10,079 nt of DNA from Elusimicrobiota bacterium. Its GTDB lineage: Bacteria; Elusimicrobiota; Elusimicrobia; O2-12-FULL-59-9. The DNA lies in the NCBI GenBank assembly GCA_016206405.1, contig JACQRQ010000179.1:1-10079 (forward strand), in the 5' to 3' direction. The stretch's first letter is position 1. Each line of letters opens with the position of its first letter. This document shows, in pieces, positions 1 through 7,032 of this stretch. The position numbers and the translations under genes are program-made. The notes beneath the pieces were generated by a model that saw only the letters and a list, made by a program, of their open reading frames with translations, was not told the DNA's origin and searched no databases.

Positions 1-774
1 ATTGAGATCATCACCACCGCCTCTTCGGAACCGGAGTTGTCCGGGCTGGCCTATGAAAAGGCTTTCGAAAAAATCGGCGTCGGCTACGCGCAATCGATGC
101 ACATCAAGACGCGGCTGGACGCCGACGACGCCCGCATCCTGGACCGCATCGAAAAGGCGTCGGCCATTTTGTTTACGGGGGGCGACCAGCTTCGCATCAC
201 CTCGATTTTCGGCGCCACTCCGGTCGCCGAGGCCCTGCGCCGCCACTACTTCGATAAAGGCGGGTTCGTGGCGGGCTCATCCGCCGGAGCGGCCGCGCTG
301 ACCGAGACCATCATCACCGACGGCGATCCCCCCATGTCGCTGCTCAAGGGCACGGTGAGCATGTCGGGCGGATTGGGGCTTCTTTCCGGCACCATCATCG
401 ACACCCATTTTATCTCGCGCGGCAGGTTTGGCCGCCTCATCCAGGCCGTCGCCGGCAATCCGCGGCTGGTGGGAATAGGCCTCGGCGAAGATACCGGCAT
501 TCTCGTCGCCGGCGGCAGGCAATTTTCCGTGGTCGGAACGGGAATCGTCATCGTGGTGGATGGGCGGGACATAGGATTTTCCAGCGTCCCCGACGTCGAA
601 GTCATGGAGCCTTTTTCCGTTGAAAACCTGCGCTTCCACGTCTTGAGTCCCGGCGCCGGCTACGACCTTTTGGAGCGAAAATTTCTGGCGCCGCCTCCCC
701 GCCCCAAGAAACAGGAAGGCCCCGGACCCGCCTCCGGCGCCAAAAAAATCTCCTCCCAACCGCAAAAGAACTGA
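1..774 (+). CDS. cphB: Cyanophycinase, 5'-truncated by window edge
   Basis: Serine peptidase of the S51/cyanophycinase family, which cleaves cyanophycin to beta-Asp-Arg dipeptides. The frame is open from base 1 and the visible part is 257 residues; by comparison with known cyanophycinases of about 270-290 residues, a few tens of N-terminal residues lie outside the window. Visible family marks are GGDQLRI, the nucleophile elbow AGSSAGAAAL with the likely catalytic Ser at fragment residue 94 (bases 280-282), and the block GLGLLSGTIIDTHF followed by SRGRFGRL, which is strongly cyanophycinase-like. The C-terminus carries a Pro/Lys/Gln-rich tail of about 30 residues that looks disordered. Because the N-terminus is missing, a signal peptide (as in extracellular CphE-type enzymes) cannot be excluded. 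The stop codon lies one base before the cphA start, so the two genes are surely co-transcribed. Confidence 0.93.
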   Translation: MEIITTASSEPELSGLAYEKAFEKIGVGYAQSMHIKTRLDADDARILDRIEKASAILFTGGDQLRITSIFGATPVAEALRRHYFDKGGFVAGSSAGAAALTETIITDGDPPMSLLKGTVSMSGGLGLLSGTIIDTHFISRGRFGRLIQAVAGNPRLVGIGLGEDTGILVAGGRQFSVVGTGIVIVVDGRDIGFSSVPDVEVMEPFSVENLRFHVLSPGAGYDLLERKFLAPPPRPKKQEGPGPASGAKKISSQPQKN

Positions 775-775
775 C

Positions 776-3433
776 GTGAAAATCCTGGAATTGCGTGCGC
801 TGCGCGGACCCAACCTCTGGTCGCGCTACCAGACCGTGTATATGCTCCTGGACACCGGGCGCATGGAGAGCCGGCCGACCCATAAAATCCCGGGATTTGC
901 CGGGCGCATCATGAAGCTCATGCCCTCGCTTTACGAGCACCGCTGCGGCGTCGGGCGCGCGGGCGGTTTTTTAAGCCGTCTTAAAAAAGGCACGTTCTTA
1001 GGCCACGTAGTAGAGCATGTCGCTTTGGAACTGCAATGCCTGGCCGGGATGAAAGTCGGCTTCGGCAAGACCCGGGAAACCCGAACTCCCGGGGTCTACC
1101 ACATCGTATACCGCTACCGCGACGAACGCGCCGGCCTTGAGGCCGGCAAGCAGGCCCTGCGCCTGGTGGAGGCCGTGGCCGGAGCCCGTTCCTTCAAGCT
1201 CGTCCCGGTCGTGCAAAAACTCAAGGAAATCCGGGAAGAAGGCATGCTCGGCCCATCAACACGCTCCATCGTCCAGGAAGCGGTCTCCCGCGATATCCCG
1301 TATCTGCGCCTTAACGACCAATCTTTGGTGCAGCTTGGATGGGGAAACAAACAGCAGCGGATTCAGGCCACGATGACGGGCCGCTCTTCCGGACTCGGCG
1401 TGGAAATCGCGGACGACAAGCTCCTGACCAAGAGGCTTTTAGAGCATGTCGGGGCGCCGGTCCCGCGGGGCAAACTGGTCCAAACTTTGCAGGAGGCGAG
1501 GGCCGCCGCGGCCTCCCTGAAATTCCCGGTCACCGTCAAGCCGATGATCGGCAACCACGGCCGGGGCGTCTCCGCCTGCGTGCGCTCCGCTCGCGAGCTC
1601 GGGGCCGCTTTTGCCAACGCGCGCCGCATCTGTCCGCGCGTCGTGGTCGAAAAACACCTGGCTGGGCACGATTTCCGGATTCTGGTCATCGGGCATGAGA
1701 TGGCGGCGGCGGCGCTGAGGACGCCCGCGCATGTGATCGGCGACGGCCGCAGCGCCATCAAAAAGCTTATAGAAAAAATCAACTCCGACGAGTCGCGCGG
1801 CTTCGGCCACGAAAAGGCTTTAACCTACATCACCGCCGACGAGATGACGGAGAGCCTGTTGCGGGCGCGCGGCTGGACGCTGGATTCGGTGCCCGCCGCG
1901 GGCGAGGTGGTGCGCCTGAAATCGACGGCGAACCTCTCCACCGGCGGAACGGCCGTGGACGTCACCGACAAGGTCCATCCCAGCAACCGCTTTTTGGCGG
2001 AGCGGGTCAGCCGCGTCATCGGCCTGGACATCATCGGCATCGATATCGTCGCGCCCACCCTCGAGACACCCATTTTGGACAACGGCGGCGCGATCGTCGA
2101 GGTGAACGCCGCCCCGGGCTTCCGCATGCACTTAAACCCGACCCAGGGCCTTAAACGCAACGTGGCCAAGCCCGTCGTCGACATGCTTTTCGGCCGCGAA
2201 AGCGACGGCCGCATCCCCATCGTGGCCGTGACGGGCACCAACGGTAAAACGACGACGGTGCGCCTGATCACGCATATTCTGCAAGGCGCCCGGCGCAACG
2301 TCGGCTCGACCACCACCGACGACATCCGCGTAGGAAACCACGTGGTGCTGCGCGGCGACTACGCCGGCCCGGGAGGGGCCCGGGTCGTTCTTCAGGATCC
2401 CACCGTGGACGCGGCCGTTCTGGAGGTCGCCCGCGGTGGCATTCTTCGCAGAGGGCTGGGCTATGACCGCGCCGACGCGGCCGTCATTCTCAACGTCGCG
2501 GAGGACCATCTCGGCGCCGGCGGCGTCGACGACCTCGACGACTTGGCCAAGGTCAAGGCCGTCGTCGCCGACGCGGTGGCGCCGGACGGACGGGTGATTC
2601 TCAACGCCGACGATGCCCGCGTCCTGGCGATGGGAAAAAACTCGAAAGTCCCGGTCGTGCTCTTTTCGCTCAATCCCGCATCGAGCGCCGTGCGCGCGCA
2701 TTTAAGGCAGGGCGGCGCGGTGTTTACGATCGAAAACGCCGCCATCGTTTTCCGCCAGGGCCGCTTGCCGGTGATCCCCATCGCGCCGCTGGTGGAAGTG
2801 CCGGTCACCTTGGAAGGCAAGGTCGCCTTCAATATCACCAACGCCCTCGCCGCCGCGGCGGCGGCTTACGCGCTGCCGGACGTCAGTTTCGACGATCTTC
2901 GCTCCGGTCTGTCCACATTCAACCCCTCCGTAGGGCAGTCGCCCGGCCGGCTCAACCTCATCGGAATCGGCGGCACGGATTACCTGGTGGATTACGGCCA
3001 CAACGTCCCGGCCCTTCTCGCTCTCAAGCAGGTCATCGACATCCTGTGCGAGAATCGCCCCGCCGGCCACCGCCGCATCGGAGTGCTTTCCGGGACCGGC
3101 AACCGCCTGGATAAGGATATCCGCAAGCTCGGAAAAACCGCCGCCAAATGCTACACCGATCTCATCATCAAAGATTCCGACCGGAGATCGCGCCCGCCCG
3201 GCGAGACTTCGGAGCTGCTGCGGCAGGGCGCGCTTGAGGCGGGTTTTCCTAAGGAGCGCGCGCGCGTCGTTGAGAATGAGGGCGGGGCCATTGAAGCCGC
3301 GATCGCGATGGCCAAAGTGGGAGATTTAGTCGTGGTGCAGCCCGATGACGTCGGCGCCGCCATCCAGCGCTTGCTGGATCATAAGGCGCAGCAGGAAAAG
3401 CCGGGTGGAGCCGTTGCCGTCAAGCGGCCCTAG
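776..3433 (+). CDS. cphA: Cyanophycin synthetase CphA1
   Basis: Cytoplasmic, ATP-dependent, non-ribosomal polymerase that adds Asp to the backbone and Arg to the side chain of cyanophycin. At 885 residues it has the normal family length, and all three parts are visible. The N domain (about 1-160) starts KILELRALRGPNLW and holds GHVVEHVALELQ (76-87); this HxxEH-like site matches the primer-generating hydrolase site described for CphA1. The ATP-grasp domain (about 165-475) includes VKP (254-256), the glycine-rich HGRGV (261-265), GIDIV (421-425) and VEVNAAPG (441-448). The Mur-ligase-like domain begins near 480 with P-loop TGTNGKTTT (486-494), followed by LEVARGGILRRGLGYDR and DYGHN (739-743). 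The GTG start at 776 is supported by the KILELRALRGPN N-terminus typical of the family. No clear Shine-Dalgarno is seen, so translation is probably coupled to cphB. No terminator separates it from the converging gene at 3442. Confidence 0.97.
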   Translation: MKILELRALRGPNLWSRYQTVYMLLDTGRMESRPTHKIPGFAGRIMKLMPSLYEHRCGVGRAGGFLSRLKKGTFLGHVVEHVALELQCLAGMKVGFGKTRETRTPGVYHIVYRYRDERAGLEAGKQALRLVEAVAGARSFKLVPVVQKLKEIREEGMLGPSTRSIVQEAVSRDIPYLRLNDQSLVQLGWGNKQQRIQATMTGRSSGLGVEIADDKLLTKRLLEHVGAPVPRGKLVQTLQEARAAAASLKFPVTVKPMIGNHGRGVSACVRSARELGAAFANARRICPRVVVEKHLAGHDFRILVIGHEMAAAALRTPAHVIGDGRSAIKKLIEKINSDESRGFGHEKALTYITADEMTESLLRARGWTLDSVPAAGEVVRLKSTANLSTGGTAVDVTDKVHPSNRFLAERVSRVIGLDIIGIDIVAPTLETPILDNGGAIVEVNAAPGFRMHLNPTQGLKRNVAKPVVDMLFGRESDGRIPIVAVTGTNGKTTTVRLITHILQGARRNVGSTTTDDIRVGNHVVLRGDYAGPGGARVVLQDPTVDAAVLEVARGGILRRGLGYDRADAAVILNVAEDHLGAGGVDDLDDLAKVKAVVADAVAPDGRVILNADDARVLAMGKNSKVPVVLFSLNPASSAVRAHLRQGGAVFTIENAAIVFRQGRLPVIPIAPLVEVPVTLEGKVAFNITNALAAAAAAYALPDVSFDDLRSGLSTFNPSVGQSPGRLNLIGIGGTDYLVDYGHNVPALLALKQVIDILCENRPAGHRRIGVLSGTGNRLDKDIRKLGKTAAKCYTDLIIKDSDRRSRPPGETSELLRQGALEAGFPKERARVVENEGGAIEAAIAMAKVGDLVVVQPDDVGAAIQRLLDHKAQQEKPGGAVAVKRP

Positions 3434-3441
3434 CCGCCGCT

Positions 3442-3894
3442 TCACATATCATAGTTGTACCGGAAAAATTTCCTCTCGCGCTTCCAGCCGAGTTTCTCGT
3501 AAAGGCGGCGCGCCTTGCGGTTGCCCGCCGCCGTTTCCAGATAAAGGCCTTCGGCGCCCGTGTCCAACGCCAATCGCCGGGCGCGCGCCATCAATTGAAT
3601 GGCTACGCCTTGCCTGCGGCCGTCCGGACGGACATAGAGATCATTGAGTATCCATAAACGTTTGAGCGTTATCGAGGAAAAGGTCGGATAGAGCTGCGCG
3701 AAACCCAACACGCCGCGCCCTTTGCGGGCCAAAAAAACAACCGATTCCTTCCGGGACAAGCGCCTCCGCAGAAATCGCTCGGCCGCCCGCAAATCGGACG
3801 GCTGCCGGTAGAAGCGCCGGTAAGCGTCAAACAGGGGCGCCAGAAGCTTTGCGTCCCGAGGTCCGGCCTTTCGCACCTCAAGGCGATTGGACAT
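3442..3894 (-). CDS. GNAT-family N-acetyltransferase
   Basis: Predicted cytoplasmic acetyl-CoA-dependent acetyltransferase of 150 residues, a complete single GNAT domain. The acetyl-CoA pyrophosphate-binding loop is RRQGVA (93-98; consensus R/QxxGxG/A), preceded by the beta-4 strand NDLYVRPDG (84-92). The C-terminal half shows the usual N(R)KARRLYEKLGWKRE pattern (125-140). The substrate cannot be told from sequence; small molecules, amines and protein N-termini are all possible. It lies 8 nt downstream of the yceH stop on the same strand and converges on cphA with only 8 nt between stop codons. I see no Shine-Dalgarno before the ATG, but a TATAGT box sits 7 nt upstream of it, so a leaderless transcript is possible in addition to read-through from yceH. 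Confidence 0.9.
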   Translation of the reverse strand: MSNRLEVRKAGPRDAKLLAPLFDAYRRFYRQPSDLRAAERFLRRRLSRKESVVFLARKGRGVLGFAQLYPTFSSITLKRLWILNDLYVRPDGRRQGVAIQLMARARRLALDTGAEGLYLETAAGNRKARRLYEKLGWKRERKFFRYNYDM

Positions 3895-3901
3895 GCGGGC
3901 G

Positions 3902-3907
3902 ACTATA
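3902..3907 (-). promoter_or_regulatory. Possible -10 box for a leaderless acetyltransferase transcript
   Basis: On the minus strand TATAGT (5 of 6 matches to TATAAT) overlaps the yceH stop codon. Its last base is separated by 7 nt from the acetyltransferase ATG, which would place the transcript start at or next to the A of the ATG. There is no good -35 hexamer at a 17-bp spacing (AAAGCG), so the box rests on position and on the missing Shine-Dalgarno. Confidence 0.3.
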
Positions 3908-4694
3908 CCGACGGCTCAACGACGCGCTTTTCGAGGGTCTTAAAGAGGACTTCGAGAGCTTCGACGCGCTTTTCCAGCCGGCTCAAGCGATCCGGCGGAG
4001 CGGAGATTTTGGCGGCGGCGAGCGCGGAGGGCGCGGTACCCTCCGCAGCCCCAGGGACAGAGCCCTGGGACCCGGAAGCGCCAGTGGCGCCTGGGGAGCT
4101 TCGGGCGCCTGGATGCGCCGGCCCTTTCGCAGAGCTCAAGGACGATGGAAGCGCTGGTGGCGCGCGACGAGGCGCGGTGGCCGCGCCGGCAACGGGTCCC
4201 AAAAAAAGATGTTGGTAGCGCGCCTCCTTGTGCCCGGTCTGGCGCGCAAGCCTGACCACCAAGGGATCCTCTTTCCGGGCGCACAAATCCTGCAGAATGC
4301 CTTCCACTTCCGCCGCGCTGTTGAAAACACAGAGCCTGTCGGTGCGCGTTTTGATTTGGCCGGGCGTCTGCGGGCCCCGCAGCAGCAGCGCGCAAATGAT
4401 CCCAATTTGTTGGGCCGTGGCGCCCTGAAACAGGTTTTCAACGCGATGTATGAATTTGGGGACCCGGTTTCCCGGCACGCTGCGCCGTTCCACCAGCTTT
4501 TTTTCTATAAGGGAGGCGACGCCTCGCCCCGCCGTGTCTGTGTCCAGGCTCATGACGGGGTCCCGGCTCGATTTTTGATTGCAGGCGTTGATGAGCGCGT
4601 TGAAGGAGAGAGGATACTGCTCCGGAGTCGTTATGGACTTCTCGACAAGCGATCCCAAAATGCGCGCCTCAACGGGGTTTAATTGAATGACCAT
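3903..4694 (-). CDS. yceH: YceH/DUF480 (UPF0502) family protein with expanded linker
   Basis: Conserved winged-helix protein of uncertain function, presumably cytoplasmic. The N-terminal part matches the YceH family closely: MVIQLNPVEARILG, EKSITTPEQYPLS, NACNQKSSRDPVM, LLLRGPQTPGQIK, and DPLVVRLARQTGHKEARYQHLF. The C-terminus (DRLSRLEKRVEALE onward, last 30 or so residues) is a short coiled coil, also typical. Between them lies a Pro/Ala/Gly/Ser-rich linker of roughly 65 residues, about 20 in E. coli YceH, so the protein is 263 residues instead of about 215. I chose the second ATG (4692-4694): it aligns exactly with the family N-terminus, and a TTGCCG-N17-TAGAAT promoter puts the transcript start at about this base. 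The ATG at 4698-4700 would add only two residues and lies at or before that start point. It is the first gene of a two-gene minus-strand unit with the acetyltransferase. Confidence 0.9.
   Translation of the reverse strand: MVIQLNPVEARILGSLVEKSITTPEQYPLSFNALINACNQKSSRDPVMSLDTDTAGRGVASLIEKKLVERRSVPGNRVPKFIHRVENLFQGATAQQIGIICALLLRGPQTPGQIKTRTDRLCVFNSAAEVEGILQDLCARKEDPLVVRLARQTGHKEARYQHLFLGPVAGAATAPRRAPPALPSSLSSAKGPAHPGARSSPGATGASGSQGSVPGAAEGTAPSALAAAKISAPPDRLSRLEKRVEALEVLFKTLEKRVVEPSV
4024..4090. repeat. Three consecutive palindromes inside the yceH linker
   Basis: Perfect inverted repeats follow one another: GCGGAGGG/CCCTCCGC (4024-4031/4039-4046, 7-nt loop), CCCAGGG/CCCTGGG (4050-4056/4063-4069, 6-nt loop), and GCGCC/GGCGC (4078-4082/4086-4090, 3-nt loop). 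All lie within the coding sequence for the low-complexity linker. The last is one of four AAGCGCC-N(2-5)-GGCGC elements in the window. An inserted palindromic element translated in frame would explain both the DNA structure and the extra residues, but G+C-rich low-complexity coding DNA could also give this. Confidence 0.5.
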
Positions 4695-4700
4695 GCCCAT

Positions 4701-4729
4701 ATTCTAGCAAGGTCAAAATCCGGCGGCAA
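4701..4729 (-). promoter_or_regulatory. Promoter of yceH, probably leaderless
   Basis: Read on the minus strand: -35 TTGCCG (4724-4729, 4 of 6), a 17-bp spacer, and -10 TAGAAT (4701-4706, 5 of 6). Six bases separate the -10 box from the ATG at 4692-4694, leaving no room for a 5' leader or ribosome-binding site. Confidence 0.5.
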
Positions 4730-4808
4730 TAGACCCAATCCTCATTAGGCCTTTGGGCCCAGAGCGGCGCCCCAAAACCGCAGTAGAATATAAGGCGATA
4801 CATTGCGC

Positions 4809-4822
4809 GGCCCCTAGGGGCC
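4809..4822. repeat. 14-bp perfect palindrome upstream of the exported-protein gene
   Basis: GGCCCCTAGGGGCC is its own reverse complement. It ends 7 bp before the Shine-Dalgarno of the gene starting at 4840, so it could be an operator or, in RNA, a small hairpin near the ribosome-binding site. A TAGAAT box at 4784-4789 could be the -10 of this gene, but no -35 is visible at a proper spacing. The role is unknown. Confidence 0.4.
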
Positions 4823-4839
4823 CTTCAACGGAGGAAGAA

Positions 4840-5439
4840 ATGAGAAACTTTGTCGCCGCTTGCGCGCTGTTATTGTCCGCCGCGTTGGCCTTGTCGGCTT
4901 CGGAGCCGACGCCCCCGAAGGTCGACTGGGACAATGGCGATCCAGTCCAGGCGCTTATGCTGACGATGCGAGTTCAAGGCCAGGACTCCGAGCCCGCGGT
5001 CCGGGAGAAAAACCCGCCGGCGTGGGATGAAATCCCATCCGCCAAGCAGTGGGCCCAGGCGGTCGGACCCGATGAGCTCCCCGTCAATTTAAATACCTAT
5101 ACCGCAAAGGAGGTCGAGTTGGTCCTCAACGACACGGAAGATCGCGTGGGAGCGAAATTCTATATGCGGCGCCGAATCGGCCGCCCCCGCGGCGGCTCCA
5201 TTCACAGCTCGCGCAGCGTCCTTTTCCGCTTTCCCCAACTCCGCGTCAACCGGCAAACCCGGGAGATTCTTATCGGCGACGATGTGGTCGCCTCCTACAC
5301 GACCGGCTGGTTCGGCCGCGTCAAGCTGTCCAAGAACTACCGCCTCGGCTACGAGGTGCAAAAGCGCGCCGAAGACGACGGCTTCAATTACCGGGACGTC
5401 TCCTACGTCAAGGTCTATCTGGAAAGGACGGAGAACTAG
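4840..5439 (+). CDS. Exported protein of unknown function
   Basis: I do not recognise this 199-residue protein. It begins with a clear Sec signal peptide: a short basic start (MR), a hydrophobic core of about residues 4-18, and a likely signal peptidase I site after LSA (residue 20). There is no lipobox, so it is probably periplasmic or secreted. The mature part is mixed and charged, without a further membrane segment. It contains FYMRRRIGRPRGG in the middle, then a beta-rich-looking stretch with EILIGDDVVASYTTGWFG and ends in YVKVYLERTEN. The ATG at 4840 has a strong Shine-Dalgarno, GGAGG at 4830-4834 with a 5-nt spacer; an in-frame extension further upstream would lack this and would bury the signal peptide. 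It is divergent from yceH and separated from the next gene by 135 bp with its own promoter, so it is probably monocistronic. Confidence 0.8.
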   Translation: MRNFVAACALLLSAALALSASEPTPPKVDWDNGDPVQALMLTMRVQGQDSEPAVREKNPPAWDEIPSAKQWAQAVGPDELPVNLNTYTAKEVELVLNDTEDRVGAKFYMRRRIGRPRGGSIHSSRSVLFRFPQLRVNRQTREILIGDDVVASYTTGWFGRVKLSKNYRLGYEVQKRAEDDGFNYRDVSYVKVYLERTEN

Positions 5440-5491
5440 CCCGAACTCCCTCACCCGTTGGCCCCGGCCCCCGCGCCCTGTTGAATGATCC

Positions 5492-5507
5492 GGCGCCTTG
5501 GCGCTTC
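5492..5507. repeat. GAAGCGCC-AA-GGCGCC palindrome
   Basis: GGCGCC-TT-GGCGCTTC on the plus strand (minus strand GAAGCGCCAAGGCGCC) can pair over 6 bp at its core, with a further ATGA/TCAT pair outside (5485-5488/5506-5509). It lies 53 bp past the stop of the exported-protein gene and just before the promoter of the spherulin-4-like gene. It shares the core AAGCGCC-N(2-5)-GGCGC with copies near 4076, 8284 and 9891. It has no T-tract, so it is not a standard terminator. Confidence 0.45.
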
Positions 5508-5512
5508 ATGCC

Positions 5513-5541
5513 TTGCAAAATTCTGGAACCGGGGCTATAAC
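5513..5541 (+). promoter_or_regulatory. Promoter of the spherulin-4-like gene and downstream operon
   Basis: TTGCAA (5513-5518, 4 of 6), a 17-bp spacer, and TATAAC (5536-5541, 5 of 6), within a locally A+T-richer stretch. The expected transcript start is near 5548, giving a leader of about 27 nt before the ATG at 5575. Confidence 0.55.
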
Positions 5542-5574
5542 ATAGAGTCCAAGCCATAGGTTGAACTTAGCGCG

Positions 5575-6507
5575 ATGCCGAAAAAAATTCGTTTTCACAG
5601 GCCCCTTTTAATCGGAAGCCGGCTTTCCCGGCCCCTGGCCTGCTGCCTAATGATGGGAGCCGCCGTCGCGGCGGCCGACGGCCCGCCAAAAATTACAGAT
5701 TTAAGAAGCCCCTCCTTTAAAGAGGCGTGCCCTCCGGGCAATTCGGACGCGGCCATGGGCATTATCGTCCCCGCCTACATCTATCCGGGCATGGGCCGAT
5801 GGCCGGGATTGGAGAAAGCCGCGCGGCGCGCCTTGAAAGCCGGTCTTATCGCCATCGCCAATCCCTACAACGGCCCGGGGGAGCAAATGGATCCCAACTA
5901 TACCGAGGCGATCAACTCCCTGCGCTCCGCGGGCGGCCGGGTGATCGGCTACGTGCACACGAGCTATGAGCGGCGGCCGATAGAGGCCGTTAAAAAAGAC
6001 GTGGAGCTTTGGTACGCGCGCTACCGGGTGGACGGAATTTTCATCGATGAAACGCCCGCCGCCGCCTCGACTTATTACGATGATCTTTTCGAGCACATCC
6101 AAAAAACGCACCGGTCCATACGGCGGAGAAAATCCGCAAAAGCGGAGCAAGAGGCCGTCGTGGTCTACAATCCCGGGACCTATGAGCGCGACAACCGCTA
6201 TCCGGTCGGCGAAAAAGGGAGCGTCTGCATTTTTGAAAATTCCAAGGGCGCGGAAGAGTTCTTAGGCCGTTTGGACGGCGAGGATCACTCCCGCCATTGC
6301 CTGCTCGCCTACGCCGTGCCGCATGAGAATGAGGCCAAAGCCGTCGTGGATGCGGCGGCCGGGCGCGGGATCGGCTGGGTCTACGTGACCGACGACGGCG
6401 GCCGGGACAGAAATCCGTGGGACTCCCTGCCCGCCTATTTTCAGGCCATGTCCGCCTACGTCGCCGCCTGCAACTCCGTCCGCGCCGGCGGGACAAGCGC
6501 GCCATAG
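5575..6507 (+). CDS. Spherulin-4-like exported protein, candidate GH135-type glycosidase
   Basis: 310-residue protein of the spherulation-specific family 4 (Pfam Spherulin4), a TIM-barrel family that includes the fungal GH135 hydrolase Sph3 acting on galactosamine-containing exopolysaccharide. Visible marks are GIIVPAYIYPG (62-72), IANPYNGPGEQMDPNY (94-109), VIGYVHTSYERRP (123-135), DVELWYARYRVDGIFIDET (142-160) and VCIFENS (217-223). D158/E159 and E221 correspond to the acidic residues reported as catalytic in Sph3, so the active site appears intact; the substrate here is unknown. The N-terminus has a basic region of about 20 residues followed by a hydrophobic stretch (21-34) ending AVAAA-D, a likely signal peptide. 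The n-region is long and the Shine-Dalgarno is weak (AGG at 5558-5560), but no better start exists. It is first in a probable operon; the next gene starts 17 nt after its stop. Confidence 0.87.
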   Translation: MPKKIRFHRPLLIGSRLSRPLACCLMMGAAVAAADGPPKITDLRSPSFKEACPPGNSDAAMGIIVPAYIYPGMGRWPGLEKAARRALKAGLIAIANPYNGPGEQMDPNYTEAINSLRSAGGRVIGYVHTSYERRPIEAVKKDVELWYARYRVDGIFIDETPAAASTYYDDLFEHIQKTHRSIRRRKSAKAEQEAVVVYNPGTYERDNRYPVGEKGSVCIFENSKGAEEFLGRLDGEDHSRHCLLAYAVPHENEAKAVVDAAAGRGIGWVYVTDDGGRDRNPWDSLPAYFQAMSAYVAACNSVRAGGTSAP

Positions 6508-6524
6508 CCATTCCGCGCATTGCC

Positions 6525-7028
6525 ATGAGCCAGGCCTTTATCAACGAAGACGACGCCCACGACGCCGGAGACCTGCTGGACCGGCCTCACAGCGCGGAAC
6601 CCAACTACGTCACCGCGAAAGGTTTGACGCAACTGCGGCAAAAGGCCGATGAGCTTGCCGTCCGGCGCGCCGCTTTGGCGGCCAAGCGCAACGACCCCCT
6701 CGGTTCCCGGCAATTTCAACAGGCGGAGCGGGACCTGCTCTACTTTCAAAACCGCCTGGAGAGCGCCATCCTCGTGGACCCCGCCACGCAGCCCGCCGAT
6801 GCCGTCCATTTCGGCGCGTCGGTCGAGGCCAGGGACGGCGAAGGCGCCTTGCTCGCCTTTTCCATCGTGGGTTTGGATGAGGCCGACGCGGCGGAAGGCA
6901 AGGTCGGCTGGACCTCGCCCATCGCGAGCGCTCTCATGGGCGCGCGCGTGGGAGACAAGGTCGTGTGGAAGCGCGAAGCGGGCGACGCGGTTCTCGAAAT
7001 CCTTTCCATCCGCTACCCGCGGGATTGA
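6525..7028 (+). CDS. GreA/GreB-family factor lacking the canonical acidic tip
   Basis: 167-residue cytoplasmic protein with GreA/GreB architecture: an N-terminal coiled coil (about 28-85, opening with YVTAKGLTQLRQKADEL) and a C-terminal FKBP-like domain (about 92-165) with the hallmark GWTSPIASALMGARVGDKV (128-146). Gre factors enter the RNA polymerase secondary channel; true GreA/B stimulate transcript cleavage through acidic residues at the coiled-coil tip (GDLKENAEY-like). Here the tip region reads KRNDPLGSRQFQQAERD and lacks that motif, so cleavage stimulation is doubtful. A regulatory or competing role, like that of other Gre paralogues (Rnk, Gfh1), is an inference. The ATG at 6525 gives MSQAFINEDD, which resembles the start of related GreAB paralogues; longer in-frame starts would overlap the upstream gene. 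No Shine-Dalgarno is visible. The next gene begins 4 nt after its stop. Confidence 0.85.
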   Translation: MSQAFINEDDAHDAGDLLDRPHSAEPNYVTAKGLTQLRQKADELAVRRAALAAKRNDPLGSRQFQQAERDLLYFQNRLESAILVDPATQPADAVHFGASVEARDGEGALLAFSIVGLDEADAAEGKVGWTSPIASALMGARVGDKVVWKREAGDAVLEILSIRYPRD

Positions 7029-7032
7029 CCGC

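Noticed and set aside
1825..2701. Long open minus-strand frames opposite cphA
   Set aside because: They overlap highly conserved ATP-grasp and Mur-ligase coding sequence; their translations are Arg/Ala/Pro-rich, resemble no family, and have the look of G+C-driven antisense frames.
3849..4682. Plus-strand open frame of 277 codons opposite yceH
   Set aside because: The minus strand encodes clear YceH motifs throughout; the plus-strand product is low-complexity and unlike any family.
4698..4700. First in-frame ATG of yceH as start
   Set aside because: It lies at or before the predicted transcript start and adds two residues not aligned with the family; the next ATG aligns exactly.
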